From contig DWWH01000044.1 of NCBI GenBank assembly GCA_019119815.1, positions 35,139 through 99,138 on the forward strand: DNA of 64,000 nt, given 5' to 3'. Below, one piece after another: positions 1-7,720 of this stretch. The DNA is from Candidatus Eisenbergiella intestinipullorum. Its GTDB lineage: Bacteria > Bacillota > Clostridia > Lachnospirales > Lachnospiraceae. How positions within the stretch are numbered: position 1 is the stretch's first letter; the number at the start of each line of letters is the position of its first letter. The translations under genes were made by a program, and so were the position numbers. The notes beneath the pieces were generated by a model. The model searched no databases. It was not told the DNA's origin and saw only the letters and a list, made by a program, of their open reading frames with translations.

Positions 1-33
1 CGCGGGAAAAAGCTGCGGCGCGGAGGGGAGGAA

Positions 34-1035
34 ATGATGGAACAACCACTGATCACAGTTATTATACCGGTTTATAATATCCCGGACTGCCTGGAACGCT
101 GCGTGGCGTCGGTCTGCGCCCAGACCTGGAAAAATCTGGAGATCCTGCTGGTGGACGACGGCTCCACGGACGGAACGGGCGCGCTCTGCGATTCGCTGGC
201 GCAGCGCGACGGGCGTATCCGGGTTTTTCATAAGCAAAACGGCGGTTCCTCCTCCGCGCGAAATATGGGGATCGAAAACGCGGGGGGAGAGTGGCTGGGC
301 TTCGTGGACAGCGATGACTTCATCGAGCCCCGGATGTATGAAACCATGATGAAGGAGGCGCTGAAGGGCGGCTACCGTATCGTTCAGATCTCCAGAGACG
401 AGATCGGAGAGGATGGAAAGCGCAGGCCGGATGTGTGTGTACCTCCGAAGGAAGCGGTGTTTCGGGAAAGCGGCGAATTTTTCCGGACCCTGCTTTTGCA
501 CGAAGGGGACTGTTCCTTCTGCACCAAGCTGGTGGACGCGGCGCTTTTTCAGAACAGGAGGTTCCCGGAGGGAGAGCTGAATGAGGATTTTTACCTGCTC
601 CTGCAGCTTCTTCCGGAGGCGGGCGGCGTGCGCATCCTGCCCCAGCAGTTCTATCATGTCTATTACCGTATGGGAAGCAATACCCGGAAAAAGGACCGCA
701 GCGAATTTTCCCGCGTGTTTCTGGACATCGTAAAAAATGCGGACTTTGCACAGAAGCTGGCGAAGGAGCGCTTCCCGCAGTATGAAAGAGAGGCGGCCCG
801 TTTCGGATTGTACCAGCGGCTGGACTTTCTTCTGCACATCCCGGTGGAGCAGATGACACGGGCAAATGCTTTTTACCGGGAAGTCATTCGTTACTGCCGT
901 GCAAATGTGCGGGAAACAGTGACGAATCCCTATCTGACGAAGCAGCAGAAGCTGTACCTGCTGCTTCTGACGGCGGCTCCCCGCCCCGTGCGCGCGCTGC
1001 ACCGTCTGACCATGCGGATGCGGGACATAGGTTGA
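34..1035 (+). CDS. GT2 family glycosyltransferase
   Basis: A 333-residue GT-A fold glycosyltransferase that should use a nucleotide-sugar donor at the cytoplasmic face. The N-terminus has the family signature TVIIPVYN, followed by VDDGSTDGT near residues 40-48, the NGGSSSARNMG segment and the metal-binding DSDD at 92-95. The C-terminal third has no recognisable membrane segment, so the enzyme is soluble or peripheral. A GGAGGGGAGG ribosome site precedes two adjacent ATG codons; the first is used here. It sits just upstream of the pseB unit but is separated from it by a promoter, so it probably ends an operon that begins outside the window. Acceptor and donor sugars cannot be told from sequence. 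Confidence 0.9.
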   Translation: MMEQPLITVIIPVYNIPDCLERCVASVCAQTWKNLEILLVDDGSTDGTGALCDSLAQRDGRIRVFHKQNGGSSSARNMGIENAGGEWLGFVDSDDFIEPRMYETMMKEALKGGYRIVQISRDEIGEDGKRRPDVCVPPKEAVFRESGEFFRTLLLHEGDCSFCTKLVDAALFQNRRFPEGELNEDFYLLLQLLPEAGGVRILPQQFYHVYYRMGSNTRKKDRSEFSRVFLDIVKNADFAQKLAKERFPQYEREAARFGLYQRLDFLLHIPVEQMTRANAFYREVIRYCRANVRETVTNPYLTKQQKLYLLLLTAAPRPVRALHRLTMRMRDIG

Positions 1036-1151
1036 AGCGGTCTCTCTTCTGAAATAGGAGGGAAAGGAACTGTACGGCTGAACCGGCTACAGCTCTTCAT
1101 CCAGAAAGACACGGGAGCCGGGGATTTGGAAACCGGCCGGAGGCGGGTTTC

Positions 1152-1180
1152 TTGCATTGCCCCGTCCCCTATGCTATAAT
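1152..1180 (+). promoter_or_regulatory. Sigma-A promoter for pseB
   Basis: TTGCAT (1152-1157) and TATAAT (1175-1180) are separated by 17 bases, and the -10 is extended by a TG one base upstream. Transcription starting near 1187 would give a leader of about 160 nt before the pseB start codon. A small GGGC/GCCC hairpin lies early in that leader. The whole 313-base gap before pseB holds this promoter and nothing else I can recognise. Confidence 0.75.
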
Positions 1181-1348
1181 GTGCGAAAAGGGCGTTTTTG
1201 CCCCAATTTCTGTAAAAAATGAAATTGTATAAGCGCTCCGGAACCGGCAGAAAATAAATACGGCCTGAAAAAGTGACACGCAGCAGACGAAAAATACGGC
1301 GGCGTACGGGGCTGCGGCGCCGGACGCGGATACAGACGGAGGAAAAGA

Positions 1349-2344
1349 ATGTTAAATGATAAGACCATACTGATCACGGGCGGAACCGGCTCCTTTGGAA
1401 AAAGCTTCACCAGATACGTGCTGAAGCATTATCATCCGAAGAAGATCATCATTTATTCCAGAGATGAGTACAAGCAGTTCGTGATGCAGAATGAGCTGAA
1501 GGAATATGATTCCGTGATGCGCTACTTCATCGGGGATGTGCGGGATAAGGACAGGATGAAAAGGGCCTTTGAAGGCGTGGACTACGTAATCCACGCGGCG
1601 GCCTTAAAGCAGGTGCCAGCCTGTGAATACAATCCCAACGAGGCGATCCGCACCAATGTGGGCGGCGCGCAGAACGTGATCGACGCGGCGCTGGATACCA
1701 ACGTGAAGAAGGTGATCGCCCTGTCTACGGACAAGGCGGTGAATCCGGTCAACCTGTACGGCGGCACCAAGCTGGTGAGCGACAAGCTCTTTGTGGCGGC
1801 GAACGCCTATTCCGGAACCAAGGATATCTGCTTCGCCATCGTCCGCTACGGCAATGTGGCGGGAAGCCGCGGCTCCATTATCCCGCTGTTCCATAACATC
1901 ATCAAAAACGGCGGAACGGAGCTTCCCATCACGGACATGCGCATGACCCGCTTCTGGATCAGCCTGACGGAGGGTGTGGAGCTGGTGATCAAGGCGCTGA
2001 GGGAAGCGAAGGGCGGAGAAACCTTCATCAGCAAGATCCCTTCTTTCCGCGTGCCGGATCTGGCGGAGGCCATGCTTCCCGGCTGCAAAATAAAGGAGAT
2101 TGGCATCCGTCCCGGCGAGAAGCTGCACGAGATCATGGTGACCACAGAGGATTCCTTCAATACCTACGAATATGACAAGCACTATATCGTCTATCCGCAG
2201 GTGGTGTTCAACGACAGGCAGGTGCCCGATCTTTCCGGGAAAAAGGTGGAGGAGGGCTTCTCCTACAGCTCCGGGACCAACAGCGAGTGGCTTTCCGTGG
2301 AGGATCTGAGGGAGCGCCTGAAGGAAGTGGAGCTGGAAAAATAA
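1349..2344 (+). CDS. pseB: UDP-GlcNAc 4,6-dehydratase (inverting), PseB
   Basis: A 331-residue short-chain dehydrogenase that would convert UDP-GlcNAc to UDP-2-acetamido-2,6-dideoxy-L-arabino-hexos-4-ulose, the first step to pseudaminic acid. The NAD(P)-binding GGTGSFG is at residues 11-17. The active-site segment STDKAVNPVNLYGGTK (126-141) keeps T127, D128, K129, Y137 and K141. The tyrosine separates the inverting PseB type from the membrane-bound retaining PglF/WbpM type, which has Met there (compare the protein at 42,170). The length is typical and there is no membrane segment. The ATG follows GGAGGAAAAGA. It has its own promoter, and a terminator-like hairpin separates it from pseC. Confidence 0.93.
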   Translation: MLNDKTILITGGTGSFGKSFTRYVLKHYHPKKIIIYSRDEYKQFVMQNELKEYDSVMRYFIGDVRDKDRMKRAFEGVDYVIHAAALKQVPACEYNPNEAIRTNVGGAQNVIDAALDTNVKKVIALSTDKAVNPVNLYGGTKLVSDKLFVAANAYSGTKDICFAIVRYGNVAGSRGSIIPLFHNIIKNGGTELPITDMRMTRFWISLTEGVELVIKALREAKGGETFISKIPSFRVPDLAEAMLPGCKIKEIGIRPGEKLHEIMVTTEDSFNTYEYDKHYIVYPQVVFNDRQVPDLSGKKVEEGFSYSSGTNSEWLSVEDLRERLKEVELEK

Positions 2345-2424
2345 ACCAAAGCATGTAACGGCCGTCCTGCCTGGTGCGGCGGCCGCAGGCAGGGAATGCC
2401 CTGGCCGGCCGTTCCTGAGAGAAA

Positions 2425-2463
2425 AGCCCGGAAGCGGAAAACGCCTTCGGGCTGTCTTTTTTA
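2425..2463 (+). terminator. Intrinsic terminator between pseB and pseC
   Basis: AGCCCG...CGGGCT forms a G/C-rich stem (2425-2436 with 2442-2453, some wobble pairs, GAAAA loop). It is followed by GTCTTTTTTATT, a standard U-tract. A second hairpin, CCTGCCT/AGGCAGG, lies shortly upstream. It may partially uncouple pseC from pseB. Confidence 0.65.
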
Positions 2464-2545
2464 TTCAAAAGGAAAGGCCCGCACACGATCCGGCGGGCGG
2501 AGGCGGTCACAGGTCCGGCGGCTTTCCGGAAATGGAGGAATACAG

Positions 2546-3751
2546 ATGGAAAGAGAAAATGCGGTTCCCGCGGTTGCGGGAGGAAAACCGGTCAGAGATA
2601 CAAAAATTTTTTACGGGCACCAGTATCTGGACGAGGCGGATTACCAGGCCGTTCTGGACGTCCTGAAAAGCGACTATCTGACCTGCGGGCCGAAGATCGG
2701 AGAGCTGGAGGAAAAGCTCTGCCGTCTCACGGGCGCGAAGCATGCGGTCACAGTCAGCAATGGGACGGCGGCGCTGCACATCGCCTGCCTCGCGGCTGGC
2801 GTGGGACCGGGGGACGAGGTGATCACCACGCCCATCACCTTCGCCGCCTCGGCAAACTGTGCTCTCTACTGCGGAGCAAAGCCCGTTTTTGCGGACATTG
2901 ATGAGAAAACCTATAACATCGATCCGCAGCAGGTGCGCGCACATATCACGGAAAGGACGAAAGCGGTAGTGGCTGTGGATTTTACCGGACAGTCCACAAA
3001 TCTGAAAAGGCTGCGGGAAATCTGCGACGAATACAACCTGGTGCTGATCACGGATGGGGCGCATTCCATCGGGACCCGCTACGACGGGAAGGCGACCGGT
3101 TCCATTGCGGATATGACCACCTTCAGCTTCCATCCGGTAAAAACGGTGACCAGCGGGGAGGGAGGAGCGGTTCTGACGAACAGCGATGAATATCACCAGC
3201 GGCTGGAGCTGTTCGGCAAGCACGGAATCACCCGGGACCCCGCACTCATGTCGAAGGAGCCGGACGGCCCTTGGTATTATGAGCAGATCGCGCTCGGCTA
3301 CAACTACCGCATGACGGATATTCAGGCGGGGCTTCTGATCAGCCAGCTGGACAAGCTGGACAGGTTCCGCGCCCGCAGAAAGGAGATCGTGAGACGCTAC
3401 GATGAGGCTTTTTCACAGATCCCCCAGATCGCGGTACAGCAGGAGATCCCGGAATCCGATACCACCCGGCACCTGTATATCCTCAGGATCCGTCCGGAAA
3501 TGCTGAAAATCGACCGGAAGGGATTTTTTGAAGCCATGGCGGCGGAGAACATCTGCTGCAACGTTCACTATATCCCCGTGTATTATTTCCCGTATTATCA
3601 GAAGCTCGGCTATCGGAAGGGACTCTGCCCGAAAGCGGAAAAGCTGTATGAGGAGATCCTTTCTCTGCCGCTCTATTATGCGATGAGCGATCAGGATGTG
3701 GAGGATGTGATCGAAGCGGTGCGCAGAATCTGCGCCTGGTATGCGAAATAA
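2546..3751 (+). CDS. pseC: UDP-4-amino-4,6-dideoxy-L-AltNAc aminotransferase, PseC
   Basis: A 401-residue DegT/DnrJ/EryC1/StrS aminotransferase that would aminate the PseB product at C4, using PLP and normally glutamate. The opening pattern (AGGKPVRDTKIFYGHQYLDE), SNGTAALH at about 71-78, TPITFAASANC and the PLP-lysine segment FSFHPVKTVTSGEGG (Lys199) are those of PseC. The start is ATG 2546, placed behind GGAGGAATACAG; the frame is open further upstream, but that part crosses the terminator and has no family similarity. Together with the preceding gene it gives the first two steps of the pseudaminic acid pathway. The later enzymes lie about 15 kb away on the other strand. Confidence 0.92.
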   Translation: MERENAVPAVAGGKPVRDTKIFYGHQYLDEADYQAVLDVLKSDYLTCGPKIGELEEKLCRLTGAKHAVTVSNGTAALHIACLAAGVGPGDEVITTPITFAASANCALYCGAKPVFADIDEKTYNIDPQQVRAHITERTKAVVAVDFTGQSTNLKRLREICDEYNLVLITDGAHSIGTRYDGKATGSIADMTTFSFHPVKTVTSGEGGAVLTNSDEYHQRLELFGKHGITRDPALMSKEPDGPWYYEQIALGYNYRMTDIQAGLLISQLDKLDRFRARRKEIVRRYDEAFSQIPQIAVQQEIPESDTTRHLYILRIRPEMLKIDRKGFFEAMAAENICCNVHYIPVYYFPYYQKLGYRKGLCPKAEKLYEEILSLPLYYAMSDQDVEDVIEAVRRICAWYAK

Positions 3752-3781
3752 AGGGATGATGCAGGAGCGGAGGCTTCCCGG

Positions 3782-3921
3782 CGGCCGGAAAAGAGAAGAT
3801 GACATCCGGGAGAAAGAAGCGCGGCCGGAAAAGCAGAGACGGCAGCCGGGAGGCAGAAATACGGCCGGAAAAGCGGAGACGGCAGCCGGGAGGAAGAAGC
3901 GCAGCCGGAAAAAAGGAGTAA
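3782..3921 (+). repeat. Four 40-bp imperfect tandem repeats
   Basis: The segment CGGCCGGAAAAG recurs at 3782, 3822 and 3862, and as CAGCCGGAAAAA at 3902, an exact 40-bp period. Copies 2 and 3 are nearly identical and contain GACGGCAGCCGGGAGG. Because 40 is not a multiple of 3, the repeat does not read as a repeated peptide in a fixed frame. The last copy supplies the AAAAAAGGAG ribosome site of the next gene. Confidence 0.85.
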
Positions 3922-3928
3922 CAGCAGC

Positions 3929-4963
3929 ATGAAACTGAGCGTGATCGTGCCCGTTTATAATACGGCCGGAGAGGGCAGGCTGGAATACTGCCTTAACTCT
4001 CTGGTGAATCAGACCCTGCAGGATATGGAGATCATCGCAGTGGACGACTGCTCCACGGATGATTCCCTGGAAATCCTGCGCCGTTTTGAAAAGCAGTATC
4101 CCGGAAGGGTGCGGGCCATCCATTCCGAAGTGAACCGGAAGCAGGGCGGTGCGAAGAATATCGGTCTGTCCCTGGCGCAGGGGGAGTGGATCGGTTTTAT
4201 TGACAGCGATGACTGGATCACGCCGGACATGTATGAAAAGCTGCTCGACCGCGCACAGGAGACGGGAGCGGATATGGTAGGCTGCGATTACTGCCTGACC
4301 TGGGAGCACAGCATGAAGGTAGGGCAGGTGGTGCACAACAACCGTCCGGAGCAGGCGGGGCTTCTGAATCACGAAAAATACGCCTCTCTCATTCTGGACA
4401 GCGGAAGTCTGGTGGTGAAGATTTACCGCCGGGAGATCATCCTGGGCTGTGACAGCCGGTTCCCGGAGGGGATTTTTTATGAGGATAATGCGCTGGGGAA
4501 TACCTGGATGCTGCGGGCAAAGCATTTTGAATACGTTCCGGAGCCCCTCTACTATTATTTCCAGCATGATGCTTCCACCGTTCATACCATTACGAAAAAA
4601 CGCTGTGAGGACCGGATGCAGGCCGGCCGGATCATGATCGCCGAGGCGAAGAAATACGGCTATTTTGAAGAATATGCCAGGGAACTGGAATACAGCTTCA
4701 CCGTCCTTTTTTATGTGAACACGCTTTTTTCCTACATGTTCGGGGTGAAAAAGAAGGAACCCGCGTTTGTGGATGCCATGGGACGCGAGATGCGGGAAAC
4801 CTTTCCCGATTTTCAGAAGAATCCCTGGTATCAGAAACGCTTCAACGAAGAGGAAAAGAAGCTGGTGGCGATGCAGCAGGGCTCCACGCGGCGGTTCATG
4901 CTCTATTTTACCCTTCTGTGGACCTGGAGGGGATTGCGAAAGAGGCTGGCGAAAAAAGGATGA
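3929..4963 (+). CDS. GT2 family glycosyltransferase
   Basis: A 344-residue GT-A glycosyltransferase. The family landmarks are clear: LSVIVPVYNT at the N-terminus, AVDDCSTDDS at about 38-47, KQGGAKNIGL, then GEWIGFIDSDDW with the DxD-type metal site at 92-95. It has no transmembrane helix; the basic C-terminus (RGLRKRLAKKG) may help membrane association. The ATG follows AAAAAAGGAGTAACAGCAGC. The gap to the following ATP-grasp gene is 18 bases, so the two are probably co-transcribed with pseC. The sequence gives no donor specificity. Confidence 0.9.
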   Translation: MKLSVIVPVYNTAGEGRLEYCLNSLVNQTLQDMEIIAVDDCSTDDSLEILRRFEKQYPGRVRAIHSEVNRKQGGAKNIGLSLAQGEWIGFIDSDDWITPDMYEKLLDRAQETGADMVGCDYCLTWEHSMKVGQVVHNNRPEQAGLLNHEKYASLILDSGSLVVKIYRREIILGCDSRFPEGIFYEDNALGNTWMLRAKHFEYVPEPLYYYFQHDASTVHTITKKRCEDRMQAGRIMIAEAKKYGYFEEYARELEYSFTVLFYVNTLFSYMFGVKKKEPAFVDAMGREMRETFPDFQKNPWYQKRFNEEEKKLVAMQQGSTRRFMLYFTLLWTWRGLRKRLAKKG

Positions 4964-4981
4964 GCGGGAAGGAAGAGGCAG

Positions 4982-6262
4982 ATGACGAAGAAGAAAGCGG
5001 CACTGATCGGAGCGGGGGAAGAATCCCTTCATACCATAGAGGCGGCGCACCGGCTGGGCGTATTTGTGACGGCGCTGGACGGAAATCCGGCTGCGGCGGG
5101 CCTGAAGGCTGCGGACGAGGGTCTTGCAGTGGATATTTCCAGAGAGGATGAGGTGATCCGGGCGCTTCGTAGGGAAACGGACCGGGCGCAGACGGAAGGG
5201 CCGGATTTTGTGATCACCGGTCCCATCGGACGCTATCTGACTACGGCGGGAGCGGTGAACGACGCCTTTCATCTGGACGGCATCAGCAGGCAGTCCGCCG
5301 TCTGGTGTACGGACAAGTATCTGTTCCATGAAAAGCTGCATGCGGCCGGTCTGAGAGACTGTCATTGTGAACTGGTCCCTGCCTTTTGTGGAAAAAAAAC
5401 GGAGGAAGCACGGCAGATCGTGGATAACCTGGTGAAAAAGGCCGGAGAAGAGTTTTCCTTTCCTGCGATCCTGAAGCCGCGCTGCGGTTCCGGAAGCAGA
5501 GGGATCTTTTTTCTCAACAGCCTGCAGGAGCTGCGTGAAGCGCTTGGAGCGCTCGCCGGAGAGGCCGGCGGATGCTGTGAGGATTATGTGCTGGAGGAAG
5601 CGGCGCCAGGCACGGAATATGGAGTGGATGCCGCAATGGACCACGCGCATTATTGCCAGATCCTGCTTCGCAGAAAGCTGCTCACACCGCCGCCTGCCCG
5701 CCAGGCGGTGGGATATTTTTCCGTGACAGGGGAAGACAGACAGGAGGCGGAGCTGACCGGCCAGGTGCGTACGTATCTGGAACGGGTGACGGCTGCGCTT
5801 AAGCTGCAGGACTGCCTGCTCCATGCGGATCTGATGATCTCAGACAGCCGGATTTTTGTCATCGAGCTTTCCGCCCGGCCTTCCGGTCATCATCTGCACG
5901 ATCTGTTTACGCCTATGGCTACGGGTGTGGATATGGCGGAGGCCTATATCCGCAGCCGGTGCGGTCTTCCCTATACCTATGAGCCGCAGACAGCGCGCAG
6001 GCTTCTGATCCGTTATTTTGCTCTGCCGGAGGGCATTGTGAAGGCAGTGCCGAAAAAGGAAGAGCTGGCGCTTCCTGAGGGAATCCGTTTGCGTGGCTGG
6101 GACTGTGAGATTCGGCCGGGAGACCGGATGGAGCGGGTGACCACCGGCCATTCCGTGATGGGACGGGGCTATTTTATCCTGGAAGGGAAGACGGATGAGA
6201 AGCTGGAAGCGGCGGCGGAAAAGATCCTTGGGGAGTTTGCGGTGGAAGAGGCTGCCATCTGA
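4982..6262 (+). CDS. ATP-grasp carboxylate-amine ligase, glycan-associated
   Basis: A 426-residue ATP-grasp protein of the carbamoyl-phosphate-synthase-like group. The N-terminus forms the pre-ATP-grasp domain (ALIGAGEESLHTIEAAHRLG). The ATP-binding half has ILKPRCGSGSRGIFFL at about 160-175 (nucleotide-contacting Lys and glycine loop), and the metal-binding strand is VIELSARPSGHH near 293-304. These enzymes activate a carboxylate as an acyl phosphate and join it to an amine. Lying directly behind pseC and a glycosyltransferase, it may acylate an amino sugar with an amino acid or similar; that is inference. Family membership is firm, the substrate unknown. Confidence 0.8.
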   Translation: MTKKKAALIGAGEESLHTIEAAHRLGVFVTALDGNPAAAGLKAADEGLAVDISREDEVIRALRRETDRAQTEGPDFVITGPIGRYLTTAGAVNDAFHLDGISRQSAVWCTDKYLFHEKLHAAGLRDCHCELVPAFCGKKTEEARQIVDNLVKKAGEEFSFPAILKPRCGSGSRGIFFLNSLQELREALGALAGEAGGCCEDYVLEEAAPGTEYGVDAAMDHAHYCQILLRRKLLTPPPARQAVGYFSVTGEDRQEAELTGQVRTYLERVTAALKLQDCLLHADLMISDSRIFVIELSARPSGHHLHDLFTPMATGVDMAEAYIRSRCGLPYTYEPQTARRLLIRYFALPEGIVKAVPKKEELALPEGIRLRGWDCEIRPGDRMERVTTGHSVMGRGYFILEGKTDEKLEAAAEKILGEFAVEEAAI

Positions 6263-6326
6263 GCAGAAAAGGAAGGGAAGCTGAAAAAGGAAGAAGAGGA
6301 AAATTATGGAATAGGGGGTAAAGGAC

Positions 6327-7184
6327 ATGCGTTTACAGGAAGAACCGCTCGCAAAGGTTATCACTCCGCCGGAAATTGATTTCGCGGCGGAAGGTCTGGT
6401 CCAGAAGGAGGGCGTGGTATATACCACACAGAACGGAAAAGCGTACCGGATGGATATTGTCTATCCTGCTGATGCGGCGGAGGCGCTCCCCGCCGTGGTG
6501 TGGGTGCATGGAGGAGGATGGTCGGATGAGAAGCTGACCCGGAAATATCTGCCGAGTACGGAGCTGGCACAGCTTGCCGGACGGGGATTCGTAACGGTGA
6601 GCATTGATTACCGCCTGAGCCAGGAGGCGCCGTTCCCGGCACAGATTGAGGACTGCAAGGCGGCCGTGCGGTTCCTGCGCGCTCATGCGGAGGAATTTCA
6701 TGTGGATCCCGGGCGGATCGCTGCCTGGGGAGAATCGGCGGGAGGGCATCTGGTGGAGCTGATGGCCTACAGCACGGACGGGGAATTTCTGAATGACTGC
6801 TGCCCGGATTATTCCTCTCGGATCCAGGCGGTGATCCCCTGGTATGCGCCCGCGGATATGAGGCTGACGCCGGAGGAATGGGAAAGCTCGGAGGTATACG
6901 GAAGGCTGTTCCCGGCTGCAGATCCGAAAGAGCGTGAGCGCCTGATGGAGCAGGCGAGCCCGATCTGCTATGCCGCCCGGAAAAATCCGCCCACTCTGCT
7001 CATGCATGGAGATGCGGACCGGCTGGTCAGCCCGGAAAACAGCAGGAGAATGCAGAAAGCACTGCGGGACGCAGGAAACGATGCCCGTCTGATCCTGGTT
7101 CCGGGACAGGGGCATGGCTTCTTCGACGGAGCGGAATACTATAAACAGATCTTTCAGTTCCTGGAAAAGATACTGAGAGGATAG
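6327..7184 (+). CDS. Alpha/beta hydrolase, HSL-type esterase
   Basis: A 285-residue alpha/beta hydrolase of the hormone-sensitive-lipase/BD-FAE type. The oxyanion-hole motif HGGGW is at 61-65, the nucleophile is Ser137 in GESAGG, and a likely Asp (229 or 231, HGDADRLV) and His263 (GQGHGFF) complete the triad. There is no signal peptide, so it is cytoplasmic. The ATG follows GGGGGTAAAGGAC. It may remove O-acyl groups from sugars or small esters. A strong hairpin follows, closing this transcription unit. Confidence 0.85.
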   Translation: MRLQEEPLAKVITPPEIDFAAEGLVQKEGVVYTTQNGKAYRMDIVYPADAAEALPAVVWVHGGGWSDEKLTRKYLPSTELAQLAGRGFVTVSIDYRLSQEAPFPAQIEDCKAAVRFLRAHAEEFHVDPGRIAAWGESAGGHLVELMAYSTDGEFLNDCCPDYSSRIQAVIPWYAPADMRLTPEEWESSEVYGRLFPAADPKERERLMEQASPICYAARKNPPTLLMHGDADRLVSPENSRRMQKALRDAGNDARLILVPGQGHGFFDGAEYYKQIFQFLEKILRG

Positions 7185-7203
7185 AATTTGCGGTAGGGAG
7201 AGA

Positions 7204-7245
7204 GACCGGAGCCGGCACATGTCATAGCGTGTGCCGGCTCCGGTC
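7204..7245 (+). terminator. Perfect 16-bp hairpin after the esterase gene
   Basis: GACCGGAGCCGGCACA (7204-7219) is the exact complement of 7230-7245, with a 10-base loop. There is no long T-run on either side, so termination may be inefficient or factor-assisted. It lies between the esterase gene and the opposing XRE gene. The rest of the gap, 7246-7409, shows no gene I can support. Confidence 0.65.
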
Positions 7246-7409
7246 GTTCCGGAAAGCCTTACCGGGCATAGTGCGGATATTTTTCCAATGCTTCTTGCTG
7301 GGAGAGGCAAAAGCTGATCCGCAGCTTTTGGCAGATTTGCTGCGGATCGATCCTCTGCTCCTGATTTCACGGATCAGGCTGCAGGTATGCCCTCTGACAG
7401 TAACAGCGG

Positions 7410-7610
7410 CTATTCTTTTACATGCGTAATAATATCTTCTACCTGGCAGTCGAGAATGTTGCAGAGAACATCCAGAGTATGTGTTGAGATATTCTGGTTT
7501 GCCCGCATTCGCGACAGCTGCCCTGCCGATATGCCGTATTTTTTGATCAGCTGATACTGGCTGACCTTCTTTTTTTCCAAAGTAAGCCAAAACGGGGCAT
7601 AGGAAATCAT
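7410..7610 (-). CDS. XRE/Cro-type small DNA-binding regulator
   Basis: A 66-residue protein that is nearly all one helix-turn-helix domain: SQYQLIKKYGISAGQLSRMRANQNISTHTLDVLCNILDCQVEDII is the Cro/C1 fold seen in YozG-like proteins. The ATG has an AGGAGGAGCAG ribosome site on the minus strand. It is divergent from the membrane AraC-type regulator gene, and a perfect palindrome lies between them, so autoregulation is likely. No partner domain or toxin gene is adjacent. Confidence 0.85.
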   Translation of the reverse strand: MISYAPFWLTLEKKKVSQYQLIKKYGISAGQLSRMRANQNISTHTLDVLCNILDCQVEDIITHVKE

Positions 7611-7660
7611 GCTTTCTGCTCCTCCTGCTTGCGTATTACCCGTATATTGCTTATATTAAT

Positions 7661-7680
7661 ATTAGCCATAAATGGCTAAT
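7661..7680. promoter_or_regulatory. Palindromic operator in a divergent promoter region
   Basis: ATTAGCCAT (7661-7669) and ATGGCTAAT (7672-7680) are perfect inverted arms separated by AA. The palindrome sits in an A/T-rich stretch between the XRE gene and the AraC-family gene, about 50 bases before the former. It is a good candidate binding site for the dimeric XRE regulator. Confidence 0.6.
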
Positions 7681-7720
7681 AACGCGGCAGGAAGCCAGGA
7701 GAGGGGAGCCACGGAAAAAT

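Noticed and set aside
3782..3921. 40-bp repeat array as a CRISPR
   Set aside because: The repeats are contiguous without unique spacers and no cas genes are present. I found no CRISPR, rRNA or tRNA in the window.
3413..5824. An 803-codon open frame on the minus strand
   Set aside because: It lies opposite pseC, a GT2 and an ATP-grasp gene whose motifs are unmistakable. Its own translation is Arg/His/Pro-rich without any family signature; it is a by-product of high G+C coding sequence.
7229..7429. Short open frames on both strands after the esterase gene
   Set aside because: They overlap the perfect hairpin at 7204-7245, lack ribosome sites and show no family similarity.
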